Below, in pieces: positions 19,301 through 28,176 of a DNA stretch of 64,000 nucleotides; position 1 is the stretch's first letter, and every line of letters starts with the position of its first letter. The stretch covers positions 1-64,000 of the forward strand of contig NZ_JAHXYW010000004.1 of the NCBI RefSeq assembly GCF_019969725.1, written 5' to 3'. The position numbers were made by a program, and so were the translations under genes. This stretch comes from Neobacillus bataviensis. Its GTDB lineage: Bacteria > Bacillota > Bacilli > Bacillales_B > DSM-18226. The notes below the pieces were generated by a model that saw only the letters and a list, made by a program, of their open reading frames with translations, ran no database searches and was not told where the DNA came from.

Positions 19301-19361
19301 TTGCTAAATATGTTGGAAAAAATCAAACTGTTAAACGTAGTTGGCCGGAAGTATACTTAAA
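19301..19361 (+). promoter_or_regulatory. copy 2 of the duplicated island promoter module
   Basis: Identical 32-bp block at 19301-19332, then 16 bases, then AAGTATACTTAAA (19349-19361), the same geometry as 14675-14735. -10 TATACT at 19352-19357; -35 TGTTAA 17 bases upstream is poor. It lies 38 bases before the licR-type regulator gene. The rest of the 342-base gap (19058-19399) holds the terminator above and an AT-rich stretch without further recognisable signals. Confidence 0.65.
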
Positions 19362-19399
19362 AATATCCTAGTAAAGTAACTAGAGTGATGAGGTAATGT

Positions 19400-21331
19400 A
19401 TGCGAAGGGATCTAATATTGCAATATTTGTATCAAAAAGGCAAATCACTTACATCACATGAAGTTGAATCAGAATTCGCCATTTCAAATCGGACATTACG
19501 AAATGAATTGAAAGAATTAAACGTTATTGGTGAAAAATCTGGATTTGTGATTCAGAAAAAACGTGGTGAAGGATATTTACTTCAGGTAGTAAACCAAGAA
19601 ATGTTTCAATCGTATATGAAAGAAATTGAGGGAGCTTTAGCCCCAGATTTACCTCGTGTTCGTGTAATCAATATCATTATGCTCCTGCTTCAAACGACTG
19701 AGTTTCAAACCATTGATATGTTTGCTGAAAGCCTTATGATCAGTAGATCGACAGTTCTTAGCGACATGATATTAGTTGAAAAGCAAGTAAGGATTTTTGA
19801 TTTAAAAGTAGAAACTAAATCACGTTATGGTGTTCGTTTACTAGGTGAAGAAACAAATTTTAGAAGGGCGTTTTCTTACTTCTTAAGTCAAAAAGAAAAA
19901 GGCTTGTTAAAAAAATCTAATTATTTGAATTTCGAGAAAGCGTTTCCATTTGAAGAAATTAGAACGGTTTTGAGTGAAGAAGTACAAAACAATCATTTGA
20001 AATTAAGTTATTTTGCACTTGAGAACATTTTAGTGCATATAAAAATACTCTCGTTTCGAGTAACTCAACACAATTTTATATTACCTAATCAAGAAAAGAA
20101 GTTAGATGTTTCCCTAATCAAGCCATCGTTTATGAATATAGCCAAGAGAATTTGTGAAATTCTTTCCGAACTATATCATGTTGTACTACCAGAGAGTGAG
20201 ATTATTTATCTTGCAGCACATTTAAGTGGTAAATCTAGTGTGGATGATATTGAGGAACAAGAAAAGAATGATTTAAAACAAAATCTAAAGCAGTGTTTTG
20301 AGAAATTAGATCAAACTTTCTTGACACAGCTTACAGGCGATCAGCAGCTTTTGGATATGCTTTTGATGCATATGTACCCTTTGTTAAGAAGGTTATATTT
20401 CAATTTAAAGCTTACGAATCCACTGATTGATGCCGTTTACAGTAGATATTCGGATGTGTTTATGATTGCATTAAAGTTTTCTGAAATGATAAAGGAAATA
20501 TGGGGATTCGAACTTTCTAGTGATGAAATGGGTTACCTTACTATGCATTTTGCAGCCCATATGGAAAGGGAGAAGCAAAAACAATTAAGTTCCTACCAAA
20601 AAATTCTCCTATTATACGGTTCAGGAGCAGGATCGGCGAATTTACTTAAAATGAAACTAGAATCACTTTTCCAAGGTGCAAAGATAGACGTCGTTCTGTA
20701 TAGTGAACTCCAATCGGTTCATCTAGAGGAATATGATTTATTAGTTTCATCCATTCCGATACGTTTTGATAATATTTCTATTCCATACATTCAAGTAGCA
20801 CCAATATTAACTGAAACGGATATCCAGAGAATTCGTCGTACGCTCACTAGGTACCCAGCGAGTAGAGTTAAGGAAAATACACCAACACTCTTATCTCTGT
20901 TTCATTCAGAATTGTTTTATATAGAAGAAAGTAGAGAGTCCTTTGACTACAGTGCTTTCATTAAAGAAAAAGCAAAATGTGTGGTCGAGATGGGGTTTAC
21001 AACACCCGACTATCCTGATTTGGTTGTCGAACGAGAAGAAAAAATATCGACGATTCTTCAAAATGGGATTGCAGTGCCGCATGCATTAAAAATGGTTGCC
21101 ATTCAGGATTCCATAAGTGTTGTGATATTTAAGAATCCACCTACTTTTGAAGGGAAAGTGGTACAAATTCTTTTTTTAATTAATCTACGCGCTGGAGACT
21201 TGTTTTTACACAAGGAGTTAAGTCGATTAGTTTTACATTTAATGGATCATCCGGGAGCGAAACACAAAATTCTAAAGTCAAATAACTTTAATGATTTTCA
21301 GTACGAAATTTCTAAAATATTATTTTGCTAG
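19400..21331 (+). CDS. licR: LicR-type transcriptional activator with PRD and PTS domains
   Basis: PTS-controlled activator of the BglG/MtlR/LicR class. The 643-residue protein (B. subtilis LicR has about 641) contains an HTH_11 domain (1-60, SHEVESEFAISNRTLRNELK), an Mga-like HTH (about 90-150), two PTS regulation domains (about 180-285 and 300-400) with conserved His in AAHL and MHFAAHM, an EIIB-GatB-like domain (about 405-490) that has GSGAGS in place of the phospho-Cys loop, and an EIIA-type 2 domain (about 500-640) with GIAVPHA. Phosphorylation at these His residues would tie activity to PTS flux. It opens the second island operon. Confidence 0.9.
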   Translation: MRRDLILQYLYQKGKSLTSHEVESEFAISNRTLRNELKELNVIGEKSGFVIQKKRGEGYLLQVVNQEMFQSYMKEIEGALAPDLPRVRVINIIMLLLQTTEFQTIDMFAESLMISRSTVLSDMILVEKQVRIFDLKVETKSRYGVRLLGEETNFRRAFSYFLSQKEKGLLKKSNYLNFEKAFPFEEIRTVLSEEVQNNHLKLSYFALENILVHIKILSFRVTQHNFILPNQEKKLDVSLIKPSFMNIAKRICEILSELYHVVLPESEIIYLAAHLSGKSSVDDIEEQEKNDLKQNLKQCFEKLDQTFLTQLTGDQQLLDMLLMHMYPLLRRLYFNLKLTNPLIDAVYSRYSDVFMIALKFSEMIKEIWGFELSSDEMGYLTMHFAAHMEREKQKQLSSYQKILLLYGSGAGSANLLKMKLESLFQGAKIDVVLYSELQSVHLEEYDLLVSSIPIRFDNISIPYIQVAPILTETDIQRIRRTLTRYPASRVKENTPTLLSLFHSELFYIEESRESFDYSAFIKEKAKCVVEMGFTTPDYPDLVVEREEKISTILQNGIAVPHALKMVAIQDSISVVIFKNPPTFEGKVVQILFLINLRAGDLFLHKELSRLVLHLMDHPGAKHKILKSNNFNDFQYEISKILFC

Positions 21332-21346
21332 ACTTGTTATGATTTG

Positions 21347-21400
21347 TTCCTTTATCGCAATGAACAAAAGATTATTAAAAACGAGGCTCGATTAAAGGAA
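21347..21400 (+). other. stem-loop without T-tract between licR and the secreted-protein gene
   Basis: TTCCTTTATCG (21347-21357) pairs with CGATTAAAGGAA (21389-21400) with one bulged base. No T-run follows, so it is not an ordinary terminator. Confidence 0.4.
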
Positions 21401-21511
21401 TAATGATATAAAAACTTTTCTTTCAAGGGGGAATGAAGGGTTTAGAATGTATGGTTCAATCTATGATTTAGTTAGAAAATTGATTCGAATATATTCATAG
21501 GAGGATGTTAA

Positions 21512-24500
21512 ATGGTAAGAAGAATAAAAAGAAATAAATGGCGTCGGGCTGCTGTGGCTGCAGTTTTAGCAACTTCAATGGCTGCAAGTAATTTTAGTAG
21601 TATAGTTGTTAACGCTGCTCCTTCTATTTCAACTCAATCTTTTACTGTAGCTCCTGTTTCAACTGGTACAAGCGTTAATATGAATACTACACAAATTACT
21701 CATGCAAAACCTGATGGATTAGATACAACAAAGCCGGTAAAATGGACAACTTCTGATCCATATGTTGCATATGTTGATATGATTGGCAACTCAAAGGGTG
21801 ATTACAGTGGAAAGATTTTAGGGATATCTGGTGGTACTGCAAAAATCACTGGTACTGGAGTAGATGTAAATGGTAACCCGAAAACTGTGAATATTACAGT
21901 TACTGTAGTAGAGTCACAGCCAACTACAAATCTTGAAAAGGTAGTTTACTATTACAATGCAGGAGATCCGAATATTCCGGCTGCTCTTGCAACAACAAAA
22001 TGGCAAACAACCAATATTCCGACTGCTCCAGCGGGAACTAAATTCCCTTCTAAAAACTATGTTGGTTATGTTAATGGAGAAAATGGCATAAAGTGGTTGG
22101 TTTCAAAAGATACTTTAATCAAATCAAACGATAAAATTCTTCTTGGCGATGAAAGAGCTCATGGCGTAATTACTGGTATCGTTTCTGATGCAGTAACACT
22201 TTACGATCCTAACCTTTCTCCAGCTGATCAAATTCAGTATTTACAAGGTGGAAGATATATTCCTCAAACTGGTGAATCTTCAGGTTCTGGTACTAATAAT
22301 AATGGTGCCGCTGCTTCATTTAACGCCAAAGAAGTGATTACCAACATTATGCCTGATGGTAATAATGGACTTTGGGTTCTAGGTGAAAAAGGAAATGCAA
22401 CACATATTGTAAGAAAGCAAATTTCCCTAATGGGGAAATCTTTACTTCAAACAGAGATTTCTAGAAACTATACAGATAGATTTGGGTTCCAATCTGGTAA
22501 TATGAGATTCTCTTCTCAAGCAGACATGATTAAAGCGCTTATGACTGCTGATAAAGATGCTGCTAGAGGAAACTATGATACGGACAATGATGGTCTTTGG
22601 ACTACAATGTACGCATCTGGTGAAATCTGGAGATACAACTACATGAAGGATTCTTTTGGTCCAAATGATGAAAGAACAAAAGATGCAAAAGCATCTGCTA
22701 TTCGTGCAGTTGAGGCAATTATAACTCTTGGTTATGTATCTGGTACGCAATTAAAAGTTACCTCAAAATACAATGTAAACGACTTTGTGTATGTTGTTAA
22801 CTCTTTAGGTGGTAACGTCAAGACTATTGAAGAAGCAAAAAATTGGCTAGATAAGAACGAAGGAAAGCCAGTCTTCGTTGATGCAAACGGCAAATACACG
22901 TTGAATGACACTGGAAAACCTGCTGCATCTGGTTTCTTTGCTCGTTCGTACAAAGTAGACACAAGTAACAATGGTGCTACACTTGCTGAAGCTAAAACAT
23001 GGGATAATGCATGGATTAGAAAGAAAGCTGGACAGACTCAAGATATTAATGGAAAGACAGTTTGGTATAACGTACCTGGATCTTTCAAAAGTGGAACTCA
23101 AACTGATCTTAAAGCATATGACACAGTCGCAGTACCTCCACGTTTAACTAAAATATTTGCAGACCAAAACGAAGGTTTTGATGCTAATACAAAAGCTTTA
23201 GACTCGGATAAAGTTGTTTACAAAGCGACAACATCTACTGATGAATTAGTAGGTCATTATTTTACACTTGACCTAGCATATAAAGCTTTCAAAGAAGATG
23301 ATCCAGAACTAGCAGCGTTAATCAAAAATGATATGATTAACCACACAAATGCTCTAGTTCTGAACAACTATTTCCAATTGACTGTTAATGGTGAGAACCC
23401 AACTGAAGCTCGTTTTGCTAGTGGTTCTATTCCTGGTAATGGATTGAATGCTCCTAATGCTCCAACTAGATGGGCAAACATGAACCCTGAATACCTTGAT
23501 GGTAATAAGGATGCATGGGGGAGAGACGCAGACTATGAAGATGGTCCGTTAAATGCACAATTACAATTACAAGCACTTGTAGTTGCAAGAGATTTAGGTG
23601 CGTATACAGATGAAGAAAAAGCACTCCTTAAAGCTCAAGGCATTGATGTAATTGAACCACTTGATTTTGCAAATGAATACAAAGTAATGAATGGTGTGAA
23701 AGCGTCAGGAACAGCTAATGAACACAATGATTTTGAAGTAAGATATCCAAAAACTTACAACTCATCTTCAATGCTTGATATGACGTTACAATATCTTGCA
23801 AGATACTTCGGTATTGCAGCTCATAACGGAGATGATATCGGTGTAAGCGGTGTAACTCACGAATCATACATGAACTATTCTGATGAAGAGGAAGAAGCAC
23901 TAGCATACTACACATTGTCTCACCACGCTGAAAGCTTTAATGGTGATGAAATTTTAGAAGGCATGAACCAATGGTGGACAAACGAAAAGAGAGAGAAAAA
24001 CCCATTCATGACAACTTTCTACGCAGCTTCTCTAGGTGCATTGAAAGCTAAAGGTATTGATATCGGAAACTCTCAAGTTGACCTTGCAGGTTCAGAATGG
24101 TACATGACTCGTATCCCTAACAATTTCATGAACTTTGATGTATTGTCAGCAAACAGAAATGACATAACACATGTAGCACCAAATTTAATGGTTGACCAAT
24201 TAATTCCACGTGACGAAGTTATGATGTCTAAGTACAATACAAACATTTTCGGAACGATGGATCGAAGAACGATTGACTCTGGTAACAGCTTAACAATGGA
24301 ATCTTCTACTGTCATTTCTATGCCTTATTGGATCACGCAAAACCCTGACGATGCTGCTTACGTAGGTCAATTAGGATCAACAGTTACTGCACCAGTAAAT
24401 AAAGGTACAGAAAGCATTGAATACCCAACTAATTTAGCATCCATGAATCCTAAAGCTAAATATAATGCAGATACACATACATTTACGATTAACGTGGGTG

Positions 24501-25174
24501 ACTCTGTAAAGCTTGATGCTAAAACAAAGGGCTATATTAAGAATGTGTCTTGGTCAACGAATGCTTGGGATCAAGCAGGATATATCAATGGATTACCTAC
24601 ACAAATCAATGCTGATGCAAATGTATCTCAAGTTATTGACCTTAGAAATATTGCAACTTACGGTGATGAAGGAAACGTAAATCCAACTGATTTAAGTGTA
24701 AATGGCGAGTACTATGGTGCTTATGCAACAGGTTTAAGGCCAGGAACTTGTACGGTTACGGCGTACGTTATTGATGGGTTCTTTAGAACGCCTGCTAAAA
24801 TAACATACACAATAAATGTGGTTGACCCTAAGAAATCAGCAGAACCAATTGCTGCTGCTAAGCTTGACAAAGGATCTTTTGCATATCCATCATGGTTAAA
24901 AAATGCAATGGATGATTCAACTCTAAATACGGATGGAAACAAATATGTAAAAGTTAGTTACGAATCATCTTCACCAGAAGATGTAACTGTTGATAGTGAA
25001 ACTGGAGAACTCACCTATAAAACAGATAAGCCAGCTAACATCACTGCAACTGTTGTATACTCGGCAATGACAATTGATGGAGAGCCTAGATTTGAAACTG
25101 ATAGCCACGTGATGACTTTTGTAAGAACTGTTTCTAGGAATAAAGCGGCAAAATCAAGTAAGACTTCAAATTAA
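21512..25174 (+). CDS. large secreted protein, probable carbohydrate-active enzyme with Ig-like domains
   Basis: A 1220-residue exported protein. A basic N-terminus and hydrophobic stretch form a signal peptide with likely cleavage after VVNA (about residue 35). A Big_2-type bacterial Ig-like domain spans about 38-133, and a second lies at about 985-1090, with a third Ig-like stretch to the C-terminus. The middle (about 280-930) carries DTDNDGLWTTMYASGEIWRY (about 354) and STDELVGHYFTLDLAY (about 572), motifs that I associate with alpha/alpha-toroid, six-hairpin-type hydrolases or lyases. No LPXTG or transmembrane anchor. Its place between a LicR-type activator and PTS genes suggests it cuts a glycan outside the cell. 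Family and substrate are not established. Confidence 0.75.
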   Translation: MVRRIKRNKWRRAAVAAVLATSMAASNFSSIVVNAAPSISTQSFTVAPVSTGTSVNMNTTQITHAKPDGLDTTKPVKWTTSDPYVAYVDMIGNSKGDYSGKILGISGGTAKITGTGVDVNGNPKTVNITVTVVESQPTTNLEKVVYYYNAGDPNIPAALATTKWQTTNIPTAPAGTKFPSKNYVGYVNGENGIKWLVSKDTLIKSNDKILLGDERAHGVITGIVSDAVTLYDPNLSPADQIQYLQGGRYIPQTGESSGSGTNNNGAAASFNAKEVITNIMPDGNNGLWVLGEKGNATHIVRKQISLMGKSLLQTEISRNYTDRFGFQSGNMRFSSQADMIKALMTADKDAARGNYDTDNDGLWTTMYASGEIWRYNYMKDSFGPNDERTKDAKASAIRAVEAIITLGYVSGTQLKVTSKYNVNDFVYVVNSLGGNVKTIEEAKNWLDKNEGKPVFVDANGKYTLNDTGKPAASGFFARSYKVDTSNNGATLAEAKTWDNAWIRKKAGQTQDINGKTVWYNVPGSFKSGTQTDLKAYDTVAVPPRLTKIFADQNEGFDANTKALDSDKVVYKATTSTDELVGHYFTLDLAYKAFKEDDPELAALIKNDMINHTNALVLNNYFQLTVNGENPTEARFASGSIPGNGLNAPNAPTRWANMNPEYLDGNKDAWGRDADYEDGPLNAQLQLQALVVARDLGAYTDEEKALLKAQGIDVIEPLDFANEYKVMNGVKASGTANEHNDFEVRYPKTYNSSSMLDMTLQYLARYFGIAAHNGDDIGVSGVTHESYMNYSDEEEEALAYYTLSHHAESFNGDEILEGMNQWWTNEKREKNPFMTTFYAASLGALKAKGIDIGNSQVDLAGSEWYMTRIPNNFMNFDVLSANRNDITHVAPNLMVDQLIPRDEVMMSKYNTNIFGTMDRRTIDSGNSLTMESSTVISMPYWITQNPDDAAYVGQLGSTVTAPVNKGTESIEYPTNLASMNPKAKYNADTHTFTINVGDSVKLDAKTKGYIKNVSWSTNAWDQAGYINGLPTQINADANVSQVIDLRNIATYGDEGNVNPTDLSVNGEYYGAYATGLRPGTCTVTAYVIDGFFRTPAKITYTINVVDPKKSAEPIAAAKLDKGSFAYPSWLKNAMDDSTLNTDGNKYVKVSYESSSPEDVTVDSETGELTYKTDKPANITATVVYSAMTIDGEPRFETDSHVMTFVRTVSRNKAAKSSKTSN

Positions 25175-25310
25175 GTTGACTTGGTCTGCAGTGCACTGGA
25201 TTTTGGAGCTTAGTAGATTGTAAATATTGTTAATGAATACTGAGGCTATATAACTAAAGTTTAGACAAAAGCTCATTAATAATTTTCCTTATTTAAATTA
25301 ATTATTTTAA

Positions 25311-25351
25311 AAGGATCTTGGTATAAGGGAAATATCTTTACCAAGATCCTT
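25311..25351 (+). other. perfect 13-bp stem-loop in the 5' leader of licC
   Basis: AAGGATCTTGGTA (25311-25323) pairs perfectly with TACCAAGATCCTT (25339-25351) around a 15-base loop. It is followed by ACTTATAGGAGTG, the licC ribosome binding site region, not by a T-run. It could stabilise or process the transcript between the exoenzyme gene and the transporter genes, or act as a weak terminator. Confidence 0.6.
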
Positions 25352-25372
25352 ACTTATAGGAGTGATAATTCA

Positions 25373-26713
25373 ATGAAAAGTAATTTCTTTGAAGAGAAAT
25401 TTTTACCGATCGCTTCGAAAATAGGTAATCAAAGACATTTGCTTGCCTTACGTGACGGTATTATGTTTGCAATGCCGCTAATGATAATTGGTTCGTTTTT
25501 CATTATCGTTGCCTGGTTAGAAGCAGAATGGTATCAAAACTTCATGGCAAAAACCTTTGGGGACAATTGGAATGCTTTTGGAGACATCGTTTATAACGGT
25601 ACAATGGGCATCATCGCTTTAATTGCTGTGTTTGGTGTAGCATACTCATTGGCAGGCAGTTATAAAGTCGATGGAAAGAATATTGATGGTGTTCCAGCAG
25701 GTGTTCTAGCATTAGCAGGATATTTAATTGTTAACATTATGAGCACTTTCACGGTTGATGGTGAAAGCGTATCCGCTTGGTCACCTGATCTATTTAGTGC
25801 ACAGTATTTGTTTGTTGGATTAATTGTTGCCATTATTACCGCTGAAATTTATCGTTACTTCTTACAAAAGAAGATTATTATCACGTTACCAGATACTGTA
25901 CCACCAACAGTTGCTCGTTCTTTTACAGCTCTTATTCCTGGTTTCATTATTATTATTTTCTTCTTACTTGTTAGATTTGGATTTGCACATACTAATTGGG
26001 AAAACTTTGCAACTTTTATAAATGAGGTTGTAACACAACCATTTACGATTTTAGGGTCAACCTACATTGGTACTCTTATCGCAAGTTTAATGGAACATCT
26101 ATTATGGAGTTTTGGAATCCATGGTTCATCAATCATCACTTCTGTTATGGAACCTATTTGGATTACTAATGCAGATGCAAACTTAGCAGCGGTTAAAGAG
26201 GGTGCGAAGACACTACCACATATCATTACTTATACATTCTATGAGAATGGGATCTGGATGGGTGGATCAGGTGCTACTCTACCGGTTGCTATTTATATGA
26301 TGTTTTTAGCAAAATCAAACCTTCTTAAGAAAGTTGGACGTTTGGCAATCGGACCTTCCATTTTTAACGTCAACGAACCAATTGTGTTTGGAGTTCCGGT
26401 TGTTTTAAACCCATTCTTAATAATTCCTTTCATGCTTGCACCAGTAGCCGTTTTAACCGTTACTTATTTTGGGACGTCTTTAGATATTTTCCCACATACG
26501 ACTGGTACAATCATTCCGTGGACAACACCATATTTCATCAGTGGATATCTTATGACGGGTGGTAAAATTATGGGTGTTGTCATGCAATTAGTTGCTTTTG
26601 CAGTTGCCTTTGCCATTTGGTACCCATTCATTAAGATGTGGGATAAGAAAAACTTAGAAATGGAGAAAGCTAATAAAGACGTGCCTTCTGGGGGTCAATC
26701 TCTTCAAGTTTAA
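25373..26713 (+). CDS. licC: PTS lactose/cellobiose-family IIC permease
   Basis: Membrane permease of a Lac-family phosphotransferase system, moving beta-linked disaccharides inward with phosphorylation. The 446-residue protein has about ten hydrophobic helices and the CelB/LicC-type motifs: an N-terminal RHLLALRDGIMFAMPLMIIG, HLLWSFGIHGSS, and the substrate-binding FNVNEPIVFGVPVVLNP (about 326-342). Length is close to B. subtilis LicC (about 452). AGGAGTG precedes the ATG. The cognate EIIB and EIIA genes follow downstream, interrupted by an RDD-protein gene. Confidence 0.92.
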   Translation: MKSNFFEEKFLPIASKIGNQRHLLALRDGIMFAMPLMIIGSFFIIVAWLEAEWYQNFMAKTFGDNWNAFGDIVYNGTMGIIALIAVFGVAYSLAGSYKVDGKNIDGVPAGVLALAGYLIVNIMSTFTVDGESVSAWSPDLFSAQYLFVGLIVAIITAEIYRYFLQKKIIITLPDTVPPTVARSFTALIPGFIIIIFFLLVRFGFAHTNWENFATFINEVVTQPFTILGSTYIGTLIASLMEHLLWSFGIHGSSIITSVMEPIWITNADANLAAVKEGAKTLPHIITYTFYENGIWMGGSGATLPVAIYMMFLAKSNLLKKVGRLAIGPSIFNVNEPIVFGVPVVLNPFLIIPFMLAPVAVLTVTYFGTSLDIFPHTTGTIIPWTTPYFISGYLMTGGKIMGVVMQLVAFAVAFAIWYPFIKMWDKKNLEMEKANKDVPSGGQSLQV

Positions 26714-26779
26714 CACCAATCATATTCGTGGTTGAACATGATAGACCAATGGCCGTCCTAATTTTAGCGAATACTTACT

Positions 26780-27316
26780 ATGGACATCAAAAAGAAAATG
26801 TTTACTCAGTTTCGATTAAAAAGAATGGCTGCTTTTGTCATAGATGCGGTGATTGTCTCAATCCTACTTTCAATAGTTTATAGAATAACAGGATTTGCAA
26901 ACTTTCCTGGAGTTTTAACAAAAATGATTGAAATTCAAAAAATGATGGGTGAAGCAGCTAGTCAAGATGCTACTGTTAAAGTAATGGCTCTTTTTAATAA
27001 AGCCTTTCTCCAATCACTGCTTATCTGGTTTTGTTATGATGTCTTAACAACCTTCTTATTAAGAGGATCTACAGTCGGGAAGCTTATCTTTCGATTGAAG
27101 CTAACACACATCAATAATAAAAAAGGAAAGCTTGTTTATGTATTATTAGTGATTGTTAGAAGTTTCTTTAAATTTTTATCGATGTTTCTTTTTCAAGGCA
27201 TTCCATTCTTGATATCCGTTATAAGCATATTTGCTAATCCAAACTCATTAGCTGCACACGATCGAGTAGCTCGACTAGTCGTAGTCAATAAGAACGACAT
27301 TAACAGCTTAGAATAA
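26780..27316 (+). CDS. RDD-family membrane protein
   Basis: A 178-residue integral membrane protein with the RDD pattern: an early arginine segment FRLKRMAAFVIDAVIVSILL (about 12-31), a second helix pair around 75-95, and a Gly-Lys motif STVGKLIFRLKL, then AHDRVARLVVV near the C-terminus. RDD proteins are poorly understood; some act in ion transport or stress. There is no clear Shine-Dalgarno before the ATG, so it may be translated by coupling or start differently. It sits between licC and licB, where B. subtilis has no such gene. Confidence 0.8.
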   Translation: MDIKKKMFTQFRLKRMAAFVIDAVIVSILLSIVYRITGFANFPGVLTKMIEIQKMMGEAASQDATVKVMALFNKAFLQSLLIWFCYDVLTTFLLRGSTVGKLIFRLKLTHINNKKGKLVYVLLVIVRSFFKFLSMFLFQGIPFLISVISIFANPNSLAAHDRVARLVVVNKNDINSLE

Positions 27317-27331
27317 AAGGGGGAGAATATA

Positions 27332-27640
27332 ATGAATATTTTACTATGTTGTGCAGCCGGCATGTCTACAAGTCTTATCGTTACTAAAATGGAAAAAGCG
27401 GCTGAGTCAAAAGGGATTTCAGCACGCATTTGGGCAGTATCTGAATCAGTTGTTCGCTCACAAATCGACGAAACGGATGTGTTATTGTTAGGACCACAAG
27501 TTCGTTTTCTTTTGAACGAAATGAAAAACATCTGTGGTGAGAAAAATATTCCAGTTGAAGTCATTGATATGATGAATTATGGCATGTGTAATGGCGAAGC
27601 GATTCTCGAGCAAGCAATAAAACTCATAGAAAATAAGTAG
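27332..27640 (+). CDS. licB: PTS lactose/cellobiose-family IIB component
   Basis: Cytoplasmic phosphotransfer protein passing phosphate from EIIA to the sugar. The 102-residue protein begins MNILLCCAAGMSTSLIV with the phosphorylated cysteine C7 in the CxxGMST loop, followed by a Rossmann-like fold (DVLLLGPQVRF, IDMMNYGMCNGEAIL). Same length as B. subtilis LicB. A strong AAGGGGGAG site lies upstream. Separated from licA by 224 bases that hold a long stem-loop. Confidence 0.93.
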   Translation: MNILLCCAAGMSTSLIVTKMEKAAESKGISARIWAVSESVVRSQIDETDVLLLGPQVRFLLNEMKNICGEKNIPVEVIDMMNYGMCNGEAILEQAIKLIENK

Positions 27641-27650
27641 AATACCATTC

Positions 27651-27694
27651 TAATGCCTTTTGAAAGCAAATGTCTTTGAGTTCAAAGGGCATTA
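27651..27694 (+). other. 14-bp stem-loop between licB and licA
   Basis: TAATGCCTTTTGAA (27651-27664) pairs with TTCAAAGGGCATTA (27681-27694) with a single G-T pair and a 16-base loop. No T-run follows, so an RNA processing or stability role is more likely than termination. The remaining 170 bases to licA show no clear promoter. Confidence 0.55.
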
Positions 27695-27864
27695 TGAAAG
27701 ACATGAAAAAACATGATATTTTAAGAATTAAAGGTTTAAGGTTTGGAAGATAAGATTTTTATAGAATACAAGAATACCCAGAGGGATTTTTATAAAAGAA
27801 AATTTATAGCCATATGGTTTCCGAGTTTCAAAATTTCTCATGAAAGAGAAAGGAGGTCAGTTTT

Positions 27865-28176
27865 ATGGTAAAACATGAAACAGAAATTTTTACATTGATT
27901 TTACATGGTGGAAATGGTCGAAGTGCCGCAATGGAAGCCATTCATGCAGCAAAAGAACAGAATATGGATTTAGCACGAGAGAAATTAAGTGAAGCAAGTG
28001 ATTCTTTAAATGAGGCGCATAAAATTCAAACAGCTCTCATTCAATCAGAGATAAGTGGAAATTCAACAGAAATTTCACTTTTAATGATTCATGCTCAAGA
28101 TCACTTGATGAATGCGATGACCGTAAAAGACTTGGCAAAAGAGATCGTTGACTTGTATGAAAGGGGCCTTAAATAA
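27865..28176 (+). CDS. licA: PTS lactose/cellobiose-family IIA component
   Basis: All-helical phosphocarrier receiving phosphate from HPr. The 103-residue protein carries the Lac-type IIA active site LLMIHAQDHLMNA with H76 as the phosphorylated histidine, and an N-terminal LILHGGNGRSAAMEAI. AAAGGAGGT precedes the ATG. Its last base overlaps the first base of the licH start region, so the two are translationally coupled. Confidence 0.93.
   Translation: MVKHETEIFTLILHGGNGRSAAMEAIHAAKEQNMDLAREKLSEASDSLNEAHKIQTALIQSEISGNSTEISLLMIHAQDHLMNAMTVKDLAKEIVDLYERGLK

Noticed and set aside
19301..19361. Sigma-54 promoter for the PTS operon
   Set aside because: The regulator lacks an AAA+ domain as in LevR, and no GG-N10-GC pattern is present at the module.
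25311..25351. Rho-independent terminator after the secreted-protein gene
   Set aside because: The stem is strong but followed by ACTTATAGGAG, not a T-run, so termination is doubtful; kept as a stem-loop.
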